Assembly: GCA_946807835.1 (NCBI GenBank)
Contig: OX327712.1
Location: 18,742,001-18,806,000 of the forward strand
DNA length: 64,000 bases
Reading direction: 5' to 3'
From: Ailanthus altissimus
Lineage: Eukaryota; Streptophyta; Magnoliopsida; Sapindales; Simaroubaceae
Positions 1 to 12,029 of this stretch are shown one piece after another. Positions within the stretch are counted from its first letter, which is position 1; each line of letters opens with the position of its first letter. Made by a program: the position numbers and the translations under genes. The notes beneath the pieces are model-generated. The model did no database searches. It had not been told where the DNA came from and saw only the letters and a list, made by a program, of their open reading frames with translations.

Positions 1-1
1 T

Positions 2-3000
2 TTCCCTAAAAAACAAATCAGCAATATGAATAGCATCATCAGTTTTGTTACAAGGAATAAAGTGTGACATTTTGGAGAACCGATCAACCACAACCATCAC
101 TGAATCCTTCCCACGCTGTGTTCTAGGTAATCCAAGCACAAAATCCATACTAATATCCATCCATGGTTGCTCTGGGATAGGTAAAGGCATATATAGTCCA
201 TATGCATTCTCTTTACCCTTAGCTTTCTTGCAATTTACACATCTTTCAACAACTTTATGAACATCCCGCAGCATATTAGGCCAAAAGAAGTGCTCTTTCA
301 ATAGCTCATAAGTTTTCTTCTCCCCAAAATGACCACTAAGACCACCCCCATGAGCCTCACGCACAAGCAACTCACGTAAGGATCCTGAAGGTATACACAT
401 TCTGCCCAACTTGAACAAGTAACCATCATGCACAAAGAACCCATCACAAGCTCCTTTAGCACATTTAGACATCATATTAGCAAAGTATGAATCACTGGTA
501 TATTGTTCTTTCACCTGTTCAAAACCCAAAAGCCTTGCATTTAACATAGAAATCAATGCATACCTCCTAGAAAGAGCATCAGCAATGACATTAGTTTGCC
601 CCTTCTTGTATTTTATGACATATGGAAATGGCTCCATGAACTCTACCCATTTGGCATGTCTTCTATTCAGCTTGTTCTGCCCTTTAAGATACTTTAATGA
701 TTCATGGTCAGTATGAATAACAAACTCTTTAGGTAATAAATAATGCTGCCATACCTCGAGAGCCCGAATCAATGCATAAAACTCCTTGTCATAAATAGAG
801 TAGTTTAACCGTGCCCCATTCAGCTTCTCACTAAAGAAAGCAATTGGCCTCTTTTCTTGCATCAACACAGCCCCAATACCGACCCCTGAAGCATCACACT
901 CTATTTCAAATGTTTTAGCAAAATCGGGAAGTGCTAAAACTGGAGCAGAACATAATTGTTCTTTTATCAGTTCAAATGACTTCTGTGCATTCTCATTCCA
1001 TCTAAACTCATTTCCCTTTTTCAAACACTCTGTCATAGGCGCAACAATAGAACTAAAGTCTTTAATAAATCGCCTATAGAAAGAGGCTAAACCATGAAAA
1101 CTTCTCACATCCGCAACACCAGTAGGTTTAGGCCAATCACGAATTGCCTTAACCTTCTCCTCATCAACCTTAATTTCGCTACCAGAAACTACATACCCCA
1201 AAAAGATAACACTATCTTGGCAGAAATAGCACTTCTTGATGTTTCCATACAACTTAGCATCACGCAAGGTCTCAAATACAGCCATAAGATGTTTCACATG
1301 ATCATCTAAAGTTTTACTATAGATCAAGATATCATCAAAATAGACCACAACAAACAGCCCGATAAACTTCCTCAAAACATGGTTCATAAGTCTCATAAAT
1401 GTACTAGGTGCATTAGAAAGCCCAAACGGCATCACCATCCACTCATACAATCCATGCTTAGTTTTAAAGGCTGTTTTCCATTCATCACCTTCTTTCATCC
1501 TAATTTGGTGATATCCACTCATTAAATCAACTTTAGAAAAATAAACAGCACCATGCAATTCATCAAGCATATCATCAAGTCTAGGGATAGGGAATCGATA
1601 CTTAACCGTTATCTTGTTGATAGCCCGACTGTCCACACACATTCTCATGGTACCATCCTTCTTTGGAACAAGCAAAGTAGGCACTGAACAAGGACTAAGT
1701 GACTCACGCACATAGCCCCTCTCTAAGAGCTCACCAACTTGCCTTTTGATCTCCTTTGCTTCCTCCGGATTACATCTATATGCTGGTCTATTTGGAAGTG
1801 AAGCTCCAGGCACCAAATCAATTTGATGCTCTATCCCTCGAATAGGTGGTAATCCCAATGGTAGCTCTTCTGGAAATACATCTTTGAACTCTTCAAGCAA
1901 CTCCACAACCTGCCTTGGCAAATCCAAACCCTCCACTTGAAATAAAGACTTTGCCCAAGTCATGAAAACAACCCCCACAGATGCTAATGCTTGCTCAATA
2001 TCTCCCTTTTTGGCTAACATTAACCCTTTACCAGATTCCATCATCTTTCTTTGATTCTGCAACTGATCTTTTCTAACTTGTTGAGAACTCAATGGCATCA
2101 AATTCACTTTCTTCCCATTCAGCACAAATGAATAAGTGTTCCTTCTCCCATTATAAGTCACATCATTATCAAATTGCCATGGGCGTCCTAATAACACATG
2201 ACTAGCTGTCATCGGAACCACATCACATAAAACCTCATCATGAAAGGTTTTAATGGAGAATGGCACCCGAACCTGTCTTGTAACCTGAATCTCTCCCTTG
2301 TCATTAAGCCAATGTAATTTGTATGGTTTTGGATGTGGAACAGTAGTTAATCCCAATTTCTCCACTAAAGTAATGGATGCAACATTGGTGCAACTACCAT
2401 TATCAATGATCATGGCACACACCTTATCTCGGATTTGACATCTTGTATGAAAGATGTTTTCGCGCTGTTCCAAACCAATATCAACTTCAGCACTCAAAAT
2501 CCTTTGAATAACTAATAAATTTCCCTCCATTGGCTCAAGATTCTCTTCTTGTTCAGTCACTTCGACTTTAGATTCCTCTTCCATCTCAGCTTCATCTTCA
2601 CTTACAAGCTCTCCATACTTCCCTTGTAAAACCATCACCCTCTTATTCGGACATTCAGAAGCAATATGCCCATTTCCCAAGCACTTGAAACACTTGATGT
2701 CTCGCGATCTCCTGGAAAATTGAGGTTCAACTACCTTCTCCTTTCCTTTCAATGAACCTGAACTAACACTTCCTTTACTGAACTCCACTTTCTCATCACG
2801 TTTAGGTGTGTTCCATGTTCGCGAAGGTGAAGAAACAGCCTTTGTATTACTTGTTGTAGTTGACCTCATATGGAAACCCCCTCTTTTCTGCTGTCTTTCT
2901 ACTTTAGTTGCAAGCTTTATGACATCCTCAAGAAATATGAAGGGCTGTAACTCAACAACATTAGCTATGTCCCTCTTCAATCCATCAAGGAATCTAGCTA

Positions 3001-3682
3001 TTGTTTGCTCTTGAGGTTCATTTAAATCACAGCGAATTAGCAACAGCTCAAATTCTTTCACATACTCCTCCACACTCAAGGAACCTTGCCGCAAAGTCTG
3101 GAGTTTGATGTATAATTCTTGTTTATAGTAATCCGGAACAAATCTCTTCTTCATTAATCTTTTCATAAGTGGCCAGCTTGTAACTTCTTCTTCGTCATCC
3201 CTTCTTCGCTGAGTTTTTAAGTTTTCCCACCACAAAAGTGCGTAATCGGTAAACTCAAGTGCTGCTACCTTACACTTCTTTGCCTCAGGATACTCATGCC
3301 AATCAAACACCCTTTCTACCTTCTGAACCCATTCAAGATACTCCTCAGGAGAACTAGTACCTCTAAATGGTGGTATATTAAGTTTGATACCACTAGTAGG
3401 GTCATTTTGCTGCCTCCTTATCCTACCTCTATCTTCAGCCTCATCATCCCTATTTGGCTCATCTCCAGCATTCCCTAGGTCATTTTGAGGTACCCTATGC
3501 CCTACCCGCCTTTGTTGGGGTTGCAAAGTGTTTCTTTGCATCATTTCTATAATTGCAGCAAGTTGTCCACGAATTTCAGTAATCTCACCTCGAAATTCAT
3601 CATGAGCTCGTTGTAAGCCCACGAGTTGAGCTTGTTCTAAACTCAATCCCTTTGGTACTCTACTTGCATCATCATCAGCCAT
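2..3682 (-). CDS. Ty3/gypsy Gag-Pol polyprotein (partial, open to window edge)
   Basis: Retrotransposon polyprotein starting at the ATG complementary to 3680-3682; about 1,227 codons lie in the window and I saw no in-frame stop. Domain order on the minus strand: N-terminal MADDDAS and a glutamine/arginine-rich segment; retrotransposon gag domain; CCHC zinc knuckle C-x2-C-x4-H-x4-C near 2695-2654; aspartic protease region near 2410-2370 with the plant form [11 protein letters not shown]; reverse transcriptase with YFDDIL near 1350-1325; RNase H region from about 900; H-H-C-C zinc-binding module of integrase near 350-220; start of the integrase core before the edge. The start is chosen because it follows the leader and precedes the gag domain. 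The frame is continuous between the ATG and the YFDD motif, which share a reading phase. Lineage within Ty3/gypsy is not resolved because the C-terminus is outside. Confidence 0.92.
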   Translation of the reverse strand, partial: MADDDASRVPKGLSLEQAQLVGLQRAHDEFRGEITEIRGQLAAIIEMMQRNTLQPQQRRVGHRVPQNDLGNAGDEPNRDDEAEDRGRIRRQQNDPTSGIKLNIPPFRGTSSPEEYLEWVQKVERVFDWHEYPEAKKCKVAALEFTDYALLWWENLKTQRRRDDEEEVTSWPLMKRLMKKRFVPDYYKQELYIKLQTLRQGSLSVEEYVKEFELLLIRCDLNEPQEQTIARFLDGLKRDIANVVELQPFIFLEDVIKLATKVERQQKRGGFHMRSTTTSNTKAVSSPSRTWNTPKRDEKVEFSKGSVSSGSLKGKEKVVEPQFSRRSRDIKCFKCLGNGHIASECPNKRVMVLQGKYGELVSEDEAEMEEESKVEVTEQEENLEPMEGNLLVIQRILSAEVDIGLEQRENIFHTRCQIRDKVCAMIIDNGSCTNVASITLVEKLGLTTVPHPKPYKLHWLNDKGEIQVTRQVRVPFSIKTFHDEVLCDVVPMTASHVLLGRPWQFDNDVTYNGRRNTYSFVLNGKKVNLMPLSSQQVRKDQLQNQRKMMESGKGLMLAKKGDIEQALASVGVVFMTWAKSLFQVEGLDLPRQVVELLEEFKDVFPEELPLGLPPIRGIEHQIDLVPGASLPNRPAYRCNPEEAKEIKRQVGELLERGYVRESLSPCSVPTLLVPKKDGTMRMCVDSRAINKITVKYRFPIPRLDDMLDELHGAVYFSKVDLMSGYHQIRMKEGDEWKTAFKTKHGLYEWMVMPFGLSNAPSTFMRLMNHVLRKFIGLFVVVYFDDILIYSKTLDDHVKHLMAVFETLRDAKLYGNIKKCYFCQDSVIFLGYVVSGSEIKVDEEKVKAIRDWPKPTGVADVRSFHGLASFYRRFIKDFSSIVAPMTECLKKGNEFRWNENAQKSFELIKEQLCSAPVLALPDFAKTFEIECDASGVGIGAVLMQEKRPIAFFSEKLNGARLNYSIYDKEFYALIRALEVWQHYLLPKEFVIHTDHESLKYLKGQNKLNRRHAKWVEFMEPFPYVIKYKKGQTNVIADALSRRYALISMLNARLLGFEQVKEQYTSDSYFANMMSKCAKGACDGFFVHDGYLFKLGRMCIPSGSLRELLVREAHGGGLSGHFGEKKTYELLKEHFFWPNMLRDVHKVVERCVNCKKAKGKENAYGLYMPLPIPEQPWMDISMDFVLGLPRTQRGKDSVMVVVDRFSKMSHFIPCNKTDDAIHIADLFFRE

Positions 3683-4032
3683 TATTAACAAAAACCCCAA
3701 ACAAGTATGAACAATTGAACAACACAACCAGTAGCTAAAACACTCTTCTCAAACTGAATTTTCCACCAATTCAGTAAATACAATCAGATAGCAACAATTT
3801 ACTCAAATTCGAAATTTCCAGGTTCACAAAATTTCCAGGTTCAAGAACAATTTAATTCAGCCAACCCATCTCCAGTTCACAAACTACTAAGAATTAATTT
3901 TAATGCTTCAGAGTTGCAATTCAACTCCTCAAATATTAGAGACCCAAACTGATAATAACCCCACGAAATTATATAACACAAAAAATAGCAAGACACCTTC
4001 AATAGCTAAAACTTCAGTTTGCACACTGAAAT

Positions 4033-4049
4033 CCTGTGCTCTGATACCA
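4033..4049 (-). promoter_or_regulatory. Primer binding site (initiator tRNA-Met)
   Basis: On the minus strand the sequence reads TGGTATCAGAGCACAGG, two bases after the LTR end. TGGTATCAGAGC is the usual plant LTR-retrotransposon site for priming by initiator tRNA-Met. Confidence 0.9.
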
Positions 4050-4051
4050 GA

Positions 4052-4759
4052 TGATGTGCTTTGATTTATAACAAAATTAAATTGTGAAGTTGATGGAGGA
4101 TAGAACTAATTAGATACCTTGATAAGTCGTATGGACGCCACAAGGATCAATTTAGGATTTTGACGCCACACTCTTGGTGATCAAAGAGTGATAAGTCAGC
4201 AACTATCTTCAAGAGTTGAAAAACTTGAGAAGACAATTTTGAGAGAGAAAAAGTCTATTTTTCGTGCATCCAATTCCAAAATGAGGCAACTGCCTCTACA
4301 AGACTTTTACATGCCTTATATAGGCTTACAAAATGAGGTGAAACCCTAATGTTACCTAATAAGCTTAAAAAGGCCCAAAATAAGCCCAATATGACTTAAC
4401 AATTTAAAACAAAACTAAACAAGTTCAAAATAGCCCAAATACATAAAAGTAGTAACATAAGAAGTAAATAAAGCCCAATAGCATGAAAAGAAAGCCCTTA
4501 GCTGCTTCTTAAAGCCCAACGTCACCAAACGTCTCTAAATCACGTCCCAATCTCAAATTGAAGACAAATAAATACATTTAGCTCGTTTCCATTCAGATCG
4601 CAAGCTCCTAATCCCATAGAAGCTTCAATAGCTCCAATTTGACTACTTATGGCCCTTTGAAGCTGTTTAGCCTTAGCCCTTGTTATTGGACCATCTGAAA
4701 TCTCCTTTACGCTCAGCTCGCCTTCTTGAGTTGATTTAGAACCTTCATGATGCACATCA
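4052..4759 (-). repeat. 5' LTR of the Ty3/gypsy element
   Basis: A 708-bp segment bounded by the inverted ends TGATGTGC and GCACATCA. The PBS follows after two bases, which fixes this as the 5' LTR of a minus-strand element. A minus-strand open segment at 4755-4540 encodes a peptide with the motif GPITRAKAKQLQ, which resembles the C-terminal tail of many plant Ty3/gypsy polyproteins. This suggests that in the 3' LTR the pol frame ends inside the LTR, and that the same bases are copied here in the 5' LTR. The 3' LTR needed to confirm this is outside the window. Confidence 0.88.
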
Positions 4760-4977
4760 TTTATTAGTTTGGTATTTTATCAGGGAAAATAAAGGCAAAA
4801 ACTACTTGGTAAAGACAAAATAACAAGTGCTCTGGTTGCAAAAAAACTTGAGAGCAGTAATTTATTTTTGTTTTTTGCTCTGGATTAGATAACAAATTCT
4901 ATTCAAAACTTTCCAATCTTGAGTATAGCAAACTAGCGACTTGGCACAATCCTGAACTTGATAAGAAGTACACTCAC

Positions 4978-7336
4978 TATATTGGTCTCCAATGAATCCA
5001 CATCCACTTTTAATCCTTTAATTTGATTCAATCCATCCACAAATCGAAAGTAACAAAAATTTGATTCAATAATTTGCAGACTATGAGAAGGGAAAACACA
5101 ATATCTAATCCCCTAACCAAAAAGATAGGTAATAAAATCAAGTAAACTAGTTAATAAGAATTATTTACCTGCCAACATTTTGGCTTTCTTGTGATTAGCC
5201 TCGAGCTTTCCAAAATTTTCTTGTATAGCAACCAAAGCAGCAGCACAGAGCATACCAACCTGTCACATCCCACCATCCAAGGTTTTCAAGAGTCTTTTAG
5301 CCTACGGAGCCCAAAAGTTAAGGGTTGACAGTTGGGTTTATCGGGAAAGAGGCAGCACTGCCATTACTCATGAATACAAAATTTTCATCATTCCCTTGTT
5401 AATGAAGTCTCTGGAACCAACAATAACAGATGCAACTGGAGCACCAAGACCCTTCGACAGGCACACCTGGTTCTAAAAGAATTGAGATCCATGGAGAAAG
5501 TACAATTATTGTGTACGTAGGAACCCACCAAATGACATAAATTGTCCAAATTTGTGATATCAAGTATTATGAGTCATCGTACTGAAACAGAATCAGCAGC
5601 TTGCACGAGCCTATGAACAGGAACACCAATTGCCTGGAAGACCAATCTCTCCAGATTATGCTTTTAAAAATATAAAAGAAAAAAGTGAGAAAGAGGAGAA
5701 CATAATACAACTGCAAAGTGAATGTCTGGACCAATAAATGAACTTGAATTTTTCTCATAGCCTCAAGACTGAATGAGAACAATTAAAACAAAATATCTGA
5801 AGATTTAAAATCAGTAAAATGATAGTTAAAGAACAGAGATAACTTTTTGTTTAAAAGACAAACATTCAAGAGGATAGAACAGAAAACAGATTTGAACCTA
5901 CTAAGAAAACTGGAATTAACCTAGAAAATTTTGGTTCTAGGAAATCACTTTCCTTGTGAACTTCCATTTAGATGATAGAATGGCAGGCATTCAACTGTTT
6001 GCGTTGATGAAAGCCTGAAATATTGAAAGGACTAATTATTAACTCACAACTGCTGCACTGAAAAAGCGAGCACCATCAATGTGAAGCTTTAAGCCATGCT
6101 TCTTGGCGACCTCTCCAACTCAGTCAGTATATTCTACAGAAAGGCATCTACCACCACAGCTGCAGGTAAAATAAATTTTATAAGAATTATGAATGTCAAA
6201 GGACAAAAGAATGATTAAATATATTGCAAAGAAAACAAATACATCTCCAAATTGTGTGCACTTCCTAGGATTCTAAAGACTTGATCCATTACCAGCACTA
6301 AATTGTACTTATATCAAAGAATAAAGGAAATGGAAAGCCTTGTGAAAGACTCTAATTCTTCCATTTCTAAATAGGAAATCCTTCAACTACAAATAACATT
6401 TCAATTTCACACATGACGGTACATAAACTACCATTAGCAGGAGGAACAAGAACAGTCAATAATAGATTCCTTTCTGGGCATAAATGATCAATTCAGTTTC
6501 CTTTCCATCTTCCTGGCCATTATTCGCTAAGTTGATGTACACGGCAATTATACTACATATAAAATTGCAACTGAAGAACACAATCTATAATACATGCAAA
6601 TCCATCCATGTGTTATACTAAGTTAGTTGATCACAAATCGATCAGCCAAAATTTTTAAACATAAAAAGGAAAGAAAGGCAGACCACAATACATATGCTTA
6701 CATAAGCACCCTGTTTGTCTTATTACTTGATTATTGAGAATACATGCATGTGGATAACAGTCAACTTCTAACCTTAAAATGTCCCAAGAGGACAAAATAA
6801 ATGTATTATAACTCTTACTGGAATATGAATAACCTACCAATATCATATAGATGCAGCACATGCTAAACCAATTTCATTGGAAATGTAATGTTTACTTTGC
6901 CTGTGTATTCTCCAAACAGATAAGCCTAGTAGTTGGGTAGTAAAGCTCCTTTCTTGGATCTCGGATGGTGGCTTCAATTACATCAATGACCATTGTCCCA
7001 TCCTTCTTGTTCTTAACAGTCTTTGGATGCACACCTTCGATTATAGAAATACCTCCATTCACTAAAATGTGAATATGATATTGTCTCCAAGAATGACTTC
7101 ACTTCCCCTTATGTCGCAATGAACAAGCATGCTATGAGGTTACCCATTGTGCCTGATGGCACAAACAGAGCAGCTTCATTGCCCATAGCTTTTGCCATTT
7201 CTGTTTCTAGGCGGGATACGGTCGGATCACCTGTTATTGTATCATCATCAACCTCAGCATTTACCATAGCAGCTCTCATTGCTTCAGTTGGTTTGGTGAC
7301 TGTGTCGGACCGGAGATCCACGGTTCTAGTTACCAT
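4978..7336 (-). pseudogene. L-threonine aldolase pseudogene, copy B (exons 1-6)
   Basis: Homologue of plant low-specificity L-threonine aldolase, a PLP enzyme cleaving threonine to glycine and acetaldehyde. Exons found by comparison with copy A: exon 1 7336-6896, exon 2 6159-6048, exon 3 5633-5583, exon 4 5466-5395, exon 5 5301-5169, exon 6 about 5036-4978. Exon 1 starts [20 protein letters not shown] and keeps [11 protein letters not shown], then loses frame by a one-base deletion near 7135 and a second near 7080. Exon 2 has an Arg-to-stop change (TGA near 6120). Exon 4 has a broken donor (GG for GT). Exon 5 has an Arg-to-stop change in the GGGMRQ motif. The exon 6 acceptor CAG reads TGG. 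Exons 7-9 are not in the window, being separated by the Ty3 insertion at 4759. It is clearly dead as a protein gene. Confidence 0.9.
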
Positions 7337-8700
7337 TTTTGCATAAACTGATCTAAAAATAAAGAATTAAAAGAGAAATCGAGATTCATTGGTACTTCAA
7401 TTTTTTGAAGACTAAACCATATTTTTTAGGGTTTGGAGGTATGGTTCAATGGAAGAAAAAAAGGCCAAGCTGGGTACTGACCAGGCCAGCCCGTGGATGT
7501 CGAAATCAAAGCAGGCCCGGTTGAACAAAATTAAGGAGTATTTATACTAAAAATGGCGAATGCAAAATAATGATTTCAATTTCAGCTACTCAAAGAAATC
7601 AATGCATATGTAATTTCCTTTTTGCCACCATTGTTGGATAATATGAAACAAAGCAAATGACAGTCCAGCAAATTTCAGTTAACCCAGAAACTTCAGTTAA
7701 AAATTAACTAGAAAAAAAATATAGTGATATAAGAAAAGGAGATAAATTAAAAAATTTGTGACATATGCAATAAACAGTTTTTCTTTTCTCTAATTTCCTC
7801 AAGAATGTAGCATCTACAGATTGAAGCACCAAATTATAGAAATCTGATTTGTTTGCCAAACCTTAGACTCTAAACAGAAAATAATCGGAGACCGTGCTGA
7901 CTCTCAATTTTAAATATGACTTGTCCCAGCCACTGATTTTGTAGGAATCTTTTAGTCAAAACAAAACATGTAATGGTTCAATCAGCATATATATCCTACC
8001 TAAATCCAGTAACAAAGGACTATTGTGAAACTAGTATTCAGGAAATTCAAGCAATCCAACAAAGAGAGATTACAAGAGGGAGAAGGTCAACCTGTCTAAG
8101 CTCTTCTTCTTCTCTGTCTTCGAGACAGACGAAAATACTTCAAAACAACCAAAATTCCATCTTTTTATGCCAAAATTCCCATCATTCTACTTGATTTCAG
8201 AATATTTTCTTAAAGACTTGCCAAGTTGCTTATATTCTTCAGACATGTGAGAATCACAGAAACTTCTAGCGGAATCAATAGAATTTTACTCAACTTCATC
8301 CTAATCCACATACTAGAAGAGAAAAAAGTGACATATAACATGTAGCAAAAAGAAGAAGCAAGAATGTACTACATGCAAATGCAAAAACTACTCTTTGGGC
8401 TGTAACGCTTCTTACCACAGCCACTTTTAATACAAAAGAAACCAAAGAATCTCTAAACACAACAGCAAAAGCTTGCCAAATAAATTGTCAACCACGATAA
8501 GTTTTACAGTCAAAGCTACTACTTTGTTTCCTATCTTTTTATACTTGCAAATTATTGAACAGAAAAAATACAATACCCAAAGGAACCCACCAATCATTTA
8601 TGAAAACATATACAAGCACATGAATGCATGCATGACCATAAATATATTTTGCTCAGTAGATAGTAGTTGCTTTTTGTTTTAGGGAAACAATAGTTACCAG
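7337..8700 (-). other. Upstream flank of threonine aldolase copy B
   Basis: No protein gene here. The segment aligns in order with 44620-45864 upstream of copy A. Shared blocks include the run just before the ATG (7340-7440 with 44625-44720), a block near 8040-8190 with 45360-45500 that looks like an untranslated first exon (minus-strand AGACAG followed by GTT), and the block near 8395-8650 with 45675-45864. It is therefore the duplicated promoter and 5' UTR region. Copy B has a short extra stretch near 8117-8135 relative to copy A. Confidence 0.65.
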
Positions 8701-8879
8701 AGCTTTGCAGACTTTGAAACTTTTTGTAGTATCGGATCTAAGGTCTTGTATTCAAATCACCTTAATATTATCCTCAAAGTTTTTTTAACTGAAGTCATAG
8801 TATCAACGGAGCCCAGTAACTCGTAACTTGCAAGATTGCTATTTTGTTTGAAAAAGACAAGGAAACACTAGTAATCTTG

Positions 8880-9297
8880 CACACTGGAGGTTGAAAAACA
8901 TGCAATGTTACAAACCCACATTAATTTTCATTTCTTCCAAGGCTTGTTAAATTTCCATGTTCATAATGAGAATGCATAATTAAAAGTGGCAAGAAATATA
9001 TAGATTTTTCCTTCAAATGCAGCAGCATCCTTTCCTATTTTCTCCAGTTTAAGCTTTGAGTTATGATATTTTGGACTATATATAGTTTGCCAGCAAATCT
9101 CTAGCATATAGATTCTTTCATTCCATGGAAAACAGAACTAAGCCTACCAAGAAAATTGACATAAACCTAGATAATTTGGTTCTGAGAAAATTGACTTTCC
9201 TTGTGTGAATTTCCATACAGCTGATAGAATGAGAGGCCATTCAACTGTTTTCATTAATAAGAATTTGAAATATTTAAAAGATAAATAATTAACTCAC
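8880..9297 (-). pseudogene. Aldolase 3' flank fused to intron 2 remnant (part of copy C)
   Basis: Bases about 8990-9115 resemble 33355-33480, the region downstream of copy A. From about 9125 to 9297 the sequence instead resembles intron 2 of copies A and B (compare 35800-35967). Exons 3-9 are missing between them, so copy C seems to have lost its 3' coding part by a deletion joining downstream flank to intron 2. Confidence 0.55.
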
Positions 9298-10643
9298 AAC
9301 TTCCGCATTTAAAATGCGAGTTCCATCAATCTGAAGCTTTAAACCATGCTTCTTGGCAAACTCTCCAACTCTGTCAATATAGTGTACAGAAAGGCATCTA
9401 CCACAATAGCTGCACTTAAATAACATTCATAAGACTTATAAACCCCAAAGGATAAAAGAATGACTAAATAAATTGCGAAGCAAACAAAATACTTGTCCAA
9501 TTTGTGTGAACTTCTGGATTCTGAAAACCTGATACACTACCAGCACTAAATAGTACTTATATTGTAAGAATAAAGGAAAAAGAATGTCGCATGTAATACC
9601 ACAATTCTTCCATTTCCAAGTACAAGAGCCTTAATCTACAGAGAACATTTCACAGATGACAGAGTGAAGTCTACCATTGGCAGAAGGAACAAGAATGGTC
9701 AATAATAAATTTCTTCTTGGGCATACATAATCAATTCAGTTTTCTTTTCCCTCTTTGTTTTCAACATCCAACCAGAGAATAAGCAACATTACAATTTTCA
9801 CTAGTCAACCAAACGGGATTACATAATACTCGGCTCGAAAGATGTAAAATGGCAATTATACTATATATAAACTAGCAACTGAAGAATATTGGATATAATA
9901 ATACATGCAGATACATCCATGCCATATATACATAATGGATCACAAATTGACCAGCCAAAATTTTATAAACATAAACAGAGAGAATGGCAGACCACAATAC
10001 ACACATAAAGATAACTCTGAAGTAACTGCTCAATATCCCCCCATGCCAGGAGTCAAACACCCTGTAAGCCCTTAAACTTGTTTTCATATACAGAAGTATC
10101 TGTGTTTCACTTATAATTGGATTATTGAGAAATAGATGCAAGTGGATAGCAGTCAACATCTAATCTCAATATACAAACCTAGCCCAAAAACATCCCAAGC
10201 AGGCAAAATAAGCTTATTAAAACTTTTAGTGGAATATGAAAAAACCAACCACTTTCATTTGGACAAAGTGATTCTCACTTGGCATGTGTATTCTTCAAAC
10301 AGATAAGGCTAGTAGTTGGGTACGAAGCTCCCCTCTTCAATCTCGGCTTCAATTAAATCAATATTCATTGTTCCGTCCTCGTTGTTCTTAACAGTCCTTG
10401 GATGCACACCCCCTATTTTAGAATGTGAATATATATGACAATCATCTCCAAGAATCACTTCTTTCCCCTAATGTCATAATGGACAAGCACACAAATGAGG
10501 TTACCCGTTATGCCATTAGCCACAAAGAGAGAAGCTTCCTTGTCCATAACTTCCGCCATTTCCGTTTCTAAATAAACCGAGTTGGATCATATGCTAACAT
10601 ATATCATCATCTACCTGAGCATTTGCCATAGCAGCCTTTGATC
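9298..10643 (-). pseudogene. L-threonine aldolase relic, copy C (exons 1-2, truncated)
   Basis: Exon 2 (9409-9298, 112 bp, same length as in copy A) and most of exon 1 (about 10643-10279) are recognisable on the minus strand, with a donor-like GTGAGA after exon 1. The N-terminal codons up to the usual AMR segment are missing: homology stops near 10643 where a dispersed repeat begins. Exon 1 contains in-frame stops and indels, for example in the stretch following the VDDD motif. It keeps the ancestral-looking YDPT after VDDD, whereas A and B share IGDPT or TGDPT, so copy C seems to have split off before A and B. Intron 1 (9410-10278) has no gene and aligns loosely with copy B intron 1. Confidence 0.8.
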
Positions 10644-10649
10644 TACGTG

Positions 10650-11050
10650 CTTAATCTTAAAAAAGGTCCTCGTCCTTTTAAGAAACCTAATTAAATCGGG
10701 AAATTAATGAAAAATTATTATCCCGAATTGACTCTAAACTAAGCCCCACAAACAATATCTCAATGGATCCGGGGAGCCAATTTCTCCGACAGCAGCTTTG
10801 CATGATTTTTCTTCTTTTTTTCTTTCAATTATTTTTTATTTGTAATGCTAACGGTCCTTTGTACTACTATTATAAAATGATTATTAAATAGTACGTAAGC
10901 TCGTCAAATTAAAGTGGACATTAAAATTAGACTTAACTATTAGTGTTCTTTTTATCTTTTTATTTTTTACTTTATTAATTTCAACTAAGTCGTTATTAAT
11001 AAAAATAAATAAATTTAACTCGTTAGCAAGTCAATAATTTAGCATTATAA
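10650..11050 (+). repeat. Dispersed repeat, copy 1 (partner 23785-24240)
   Basis: About 400 bp shared with 23785-24240. Both begin with AATCTTAAAAAA, followed by TTTTAAG, AAACCTAATTAAATC and later ATTATTAAATAGT, and end near AAATTTAACTCGTT. The left edge coincides with the point where aldolase copy C exon 1 is cut off, so this looks like one end of a transposable element that truncated the gene. I cannot assign the family. Confidence 0.55.
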
Positions 11051-12029
11051 ATGATGACATAAAATATTATGGAGACTGAAGTTTTCGATTTTTAAAAACT
11101 TTTAAAAATTACTTTTGCATCCTAAGATCTTTAGAGAATTTTTGAGAAAGACCTTTTATTGACGTTCAATTAGTTCCAAAAATATTTTTTAGTGATAAGA
11201 TTGTTCTTCTGCAAATAAAAATACTTTGACGCTCAAATCAGTGACAACAGAAGAATTACGTGTTGCATGTGACATGTGAAAAGTGTTTATCAAGCAAGCA
11301 AGAGGATTTTGTTTCTATGTGTGAGTGCTTATTTTGTGTTTTCTCAATGTGTATGTGAATGAATATGATCGAATTATGAGTGCCCATTTTCTAGTACAAA
11401 GTGGTAGAGTCTAATTATCATGCAAATGTCTCGTAATAAGATGTTTAATCCGTTTTAGGATTAAAGTGACTCAATTTATTCCTAAGACGAATTATCTTCT
11501 CTCCAGAGAAGTTCAACCTTGACTTCTTTTATAAGAAGTTGATTCTTATTATGATATAGAATGTGGTCTCATTCTAAATTGAATACGTGATGACTTTTAT
11601 CAAAGATTTGATATGGTTTAATCCGTCGTGCAATAAACATAATCGGATAAAACATGATAAGAGAAATTAATATAGAGATATTCAAACTTGACTCAAGTTC
11701 CTCGTTTGTTTCTTGTTGAAAAAAGTGAGGGAAGCTTGAGTTCGAATGGAACTCTTCTACATATTTGAACTTGGGCTCTTCTTATTCGAATGGCATTTCG
11801 GTGATTTGCGGTTTTGTTGGGCCTGATTCTGGATCTGATAATCTTTTGCTCTTGTTAGTTCTTTTTGTCAAGTCTGTTGTTAGTTTCAGGCCTTTGATTT
11901 TTGGGCTTTTCGAGTTTAGACCTTTATCCTTTGAGTGATTCTTTAATTGGGCTTAAGGCATTAGTTATAAGTTCAACAGAGAATAATAACAATCTTAAGG
12001 TAATTTTTTTAAATTTTAATCAAAATTTA
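11051..12029. other. Noncoding stretch, nothing recognised
   Basis: AT-rich sequence with no convincing open frame, RNA gene or repeat partner that I can see in the window. Confidence 0.5.

Larger units (their letters stand above)
1..4759 (-). mobile_element. Ty3/gypsy LTR retrotransposon, 5' portion
   Basis: Read on the minus strand the order is 5' LTR (4759-4052), a primer binding site complementary to initiator tRNA-Met (4049-4033), a leader of about 350 bases with no gene (4032-3683), then a long gag-pol frame that runs off the window at position 1. The 3' part (rest of integrase and 3' LTR) lies outside. The element sits in intron 6 of threonine aldolase copy B: sequence beyond 4760 resumes aldolase intron sequence that aligns with 34510-34630 of copy A. 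The right-hand target duplication candidate is TTTAT at 4760-4764; its partner is outside. The open frame and clean LTR ends suggest a fairly young insertion. Confidence 0.93.

Noticed and set aside
7119..7346. Plus-strand open frame opposite aldolase copy B exon 1
   Set aside because: Antisense shadow of the aldolase exon; the same shadow appears at 44417-44629 opposite copy A.
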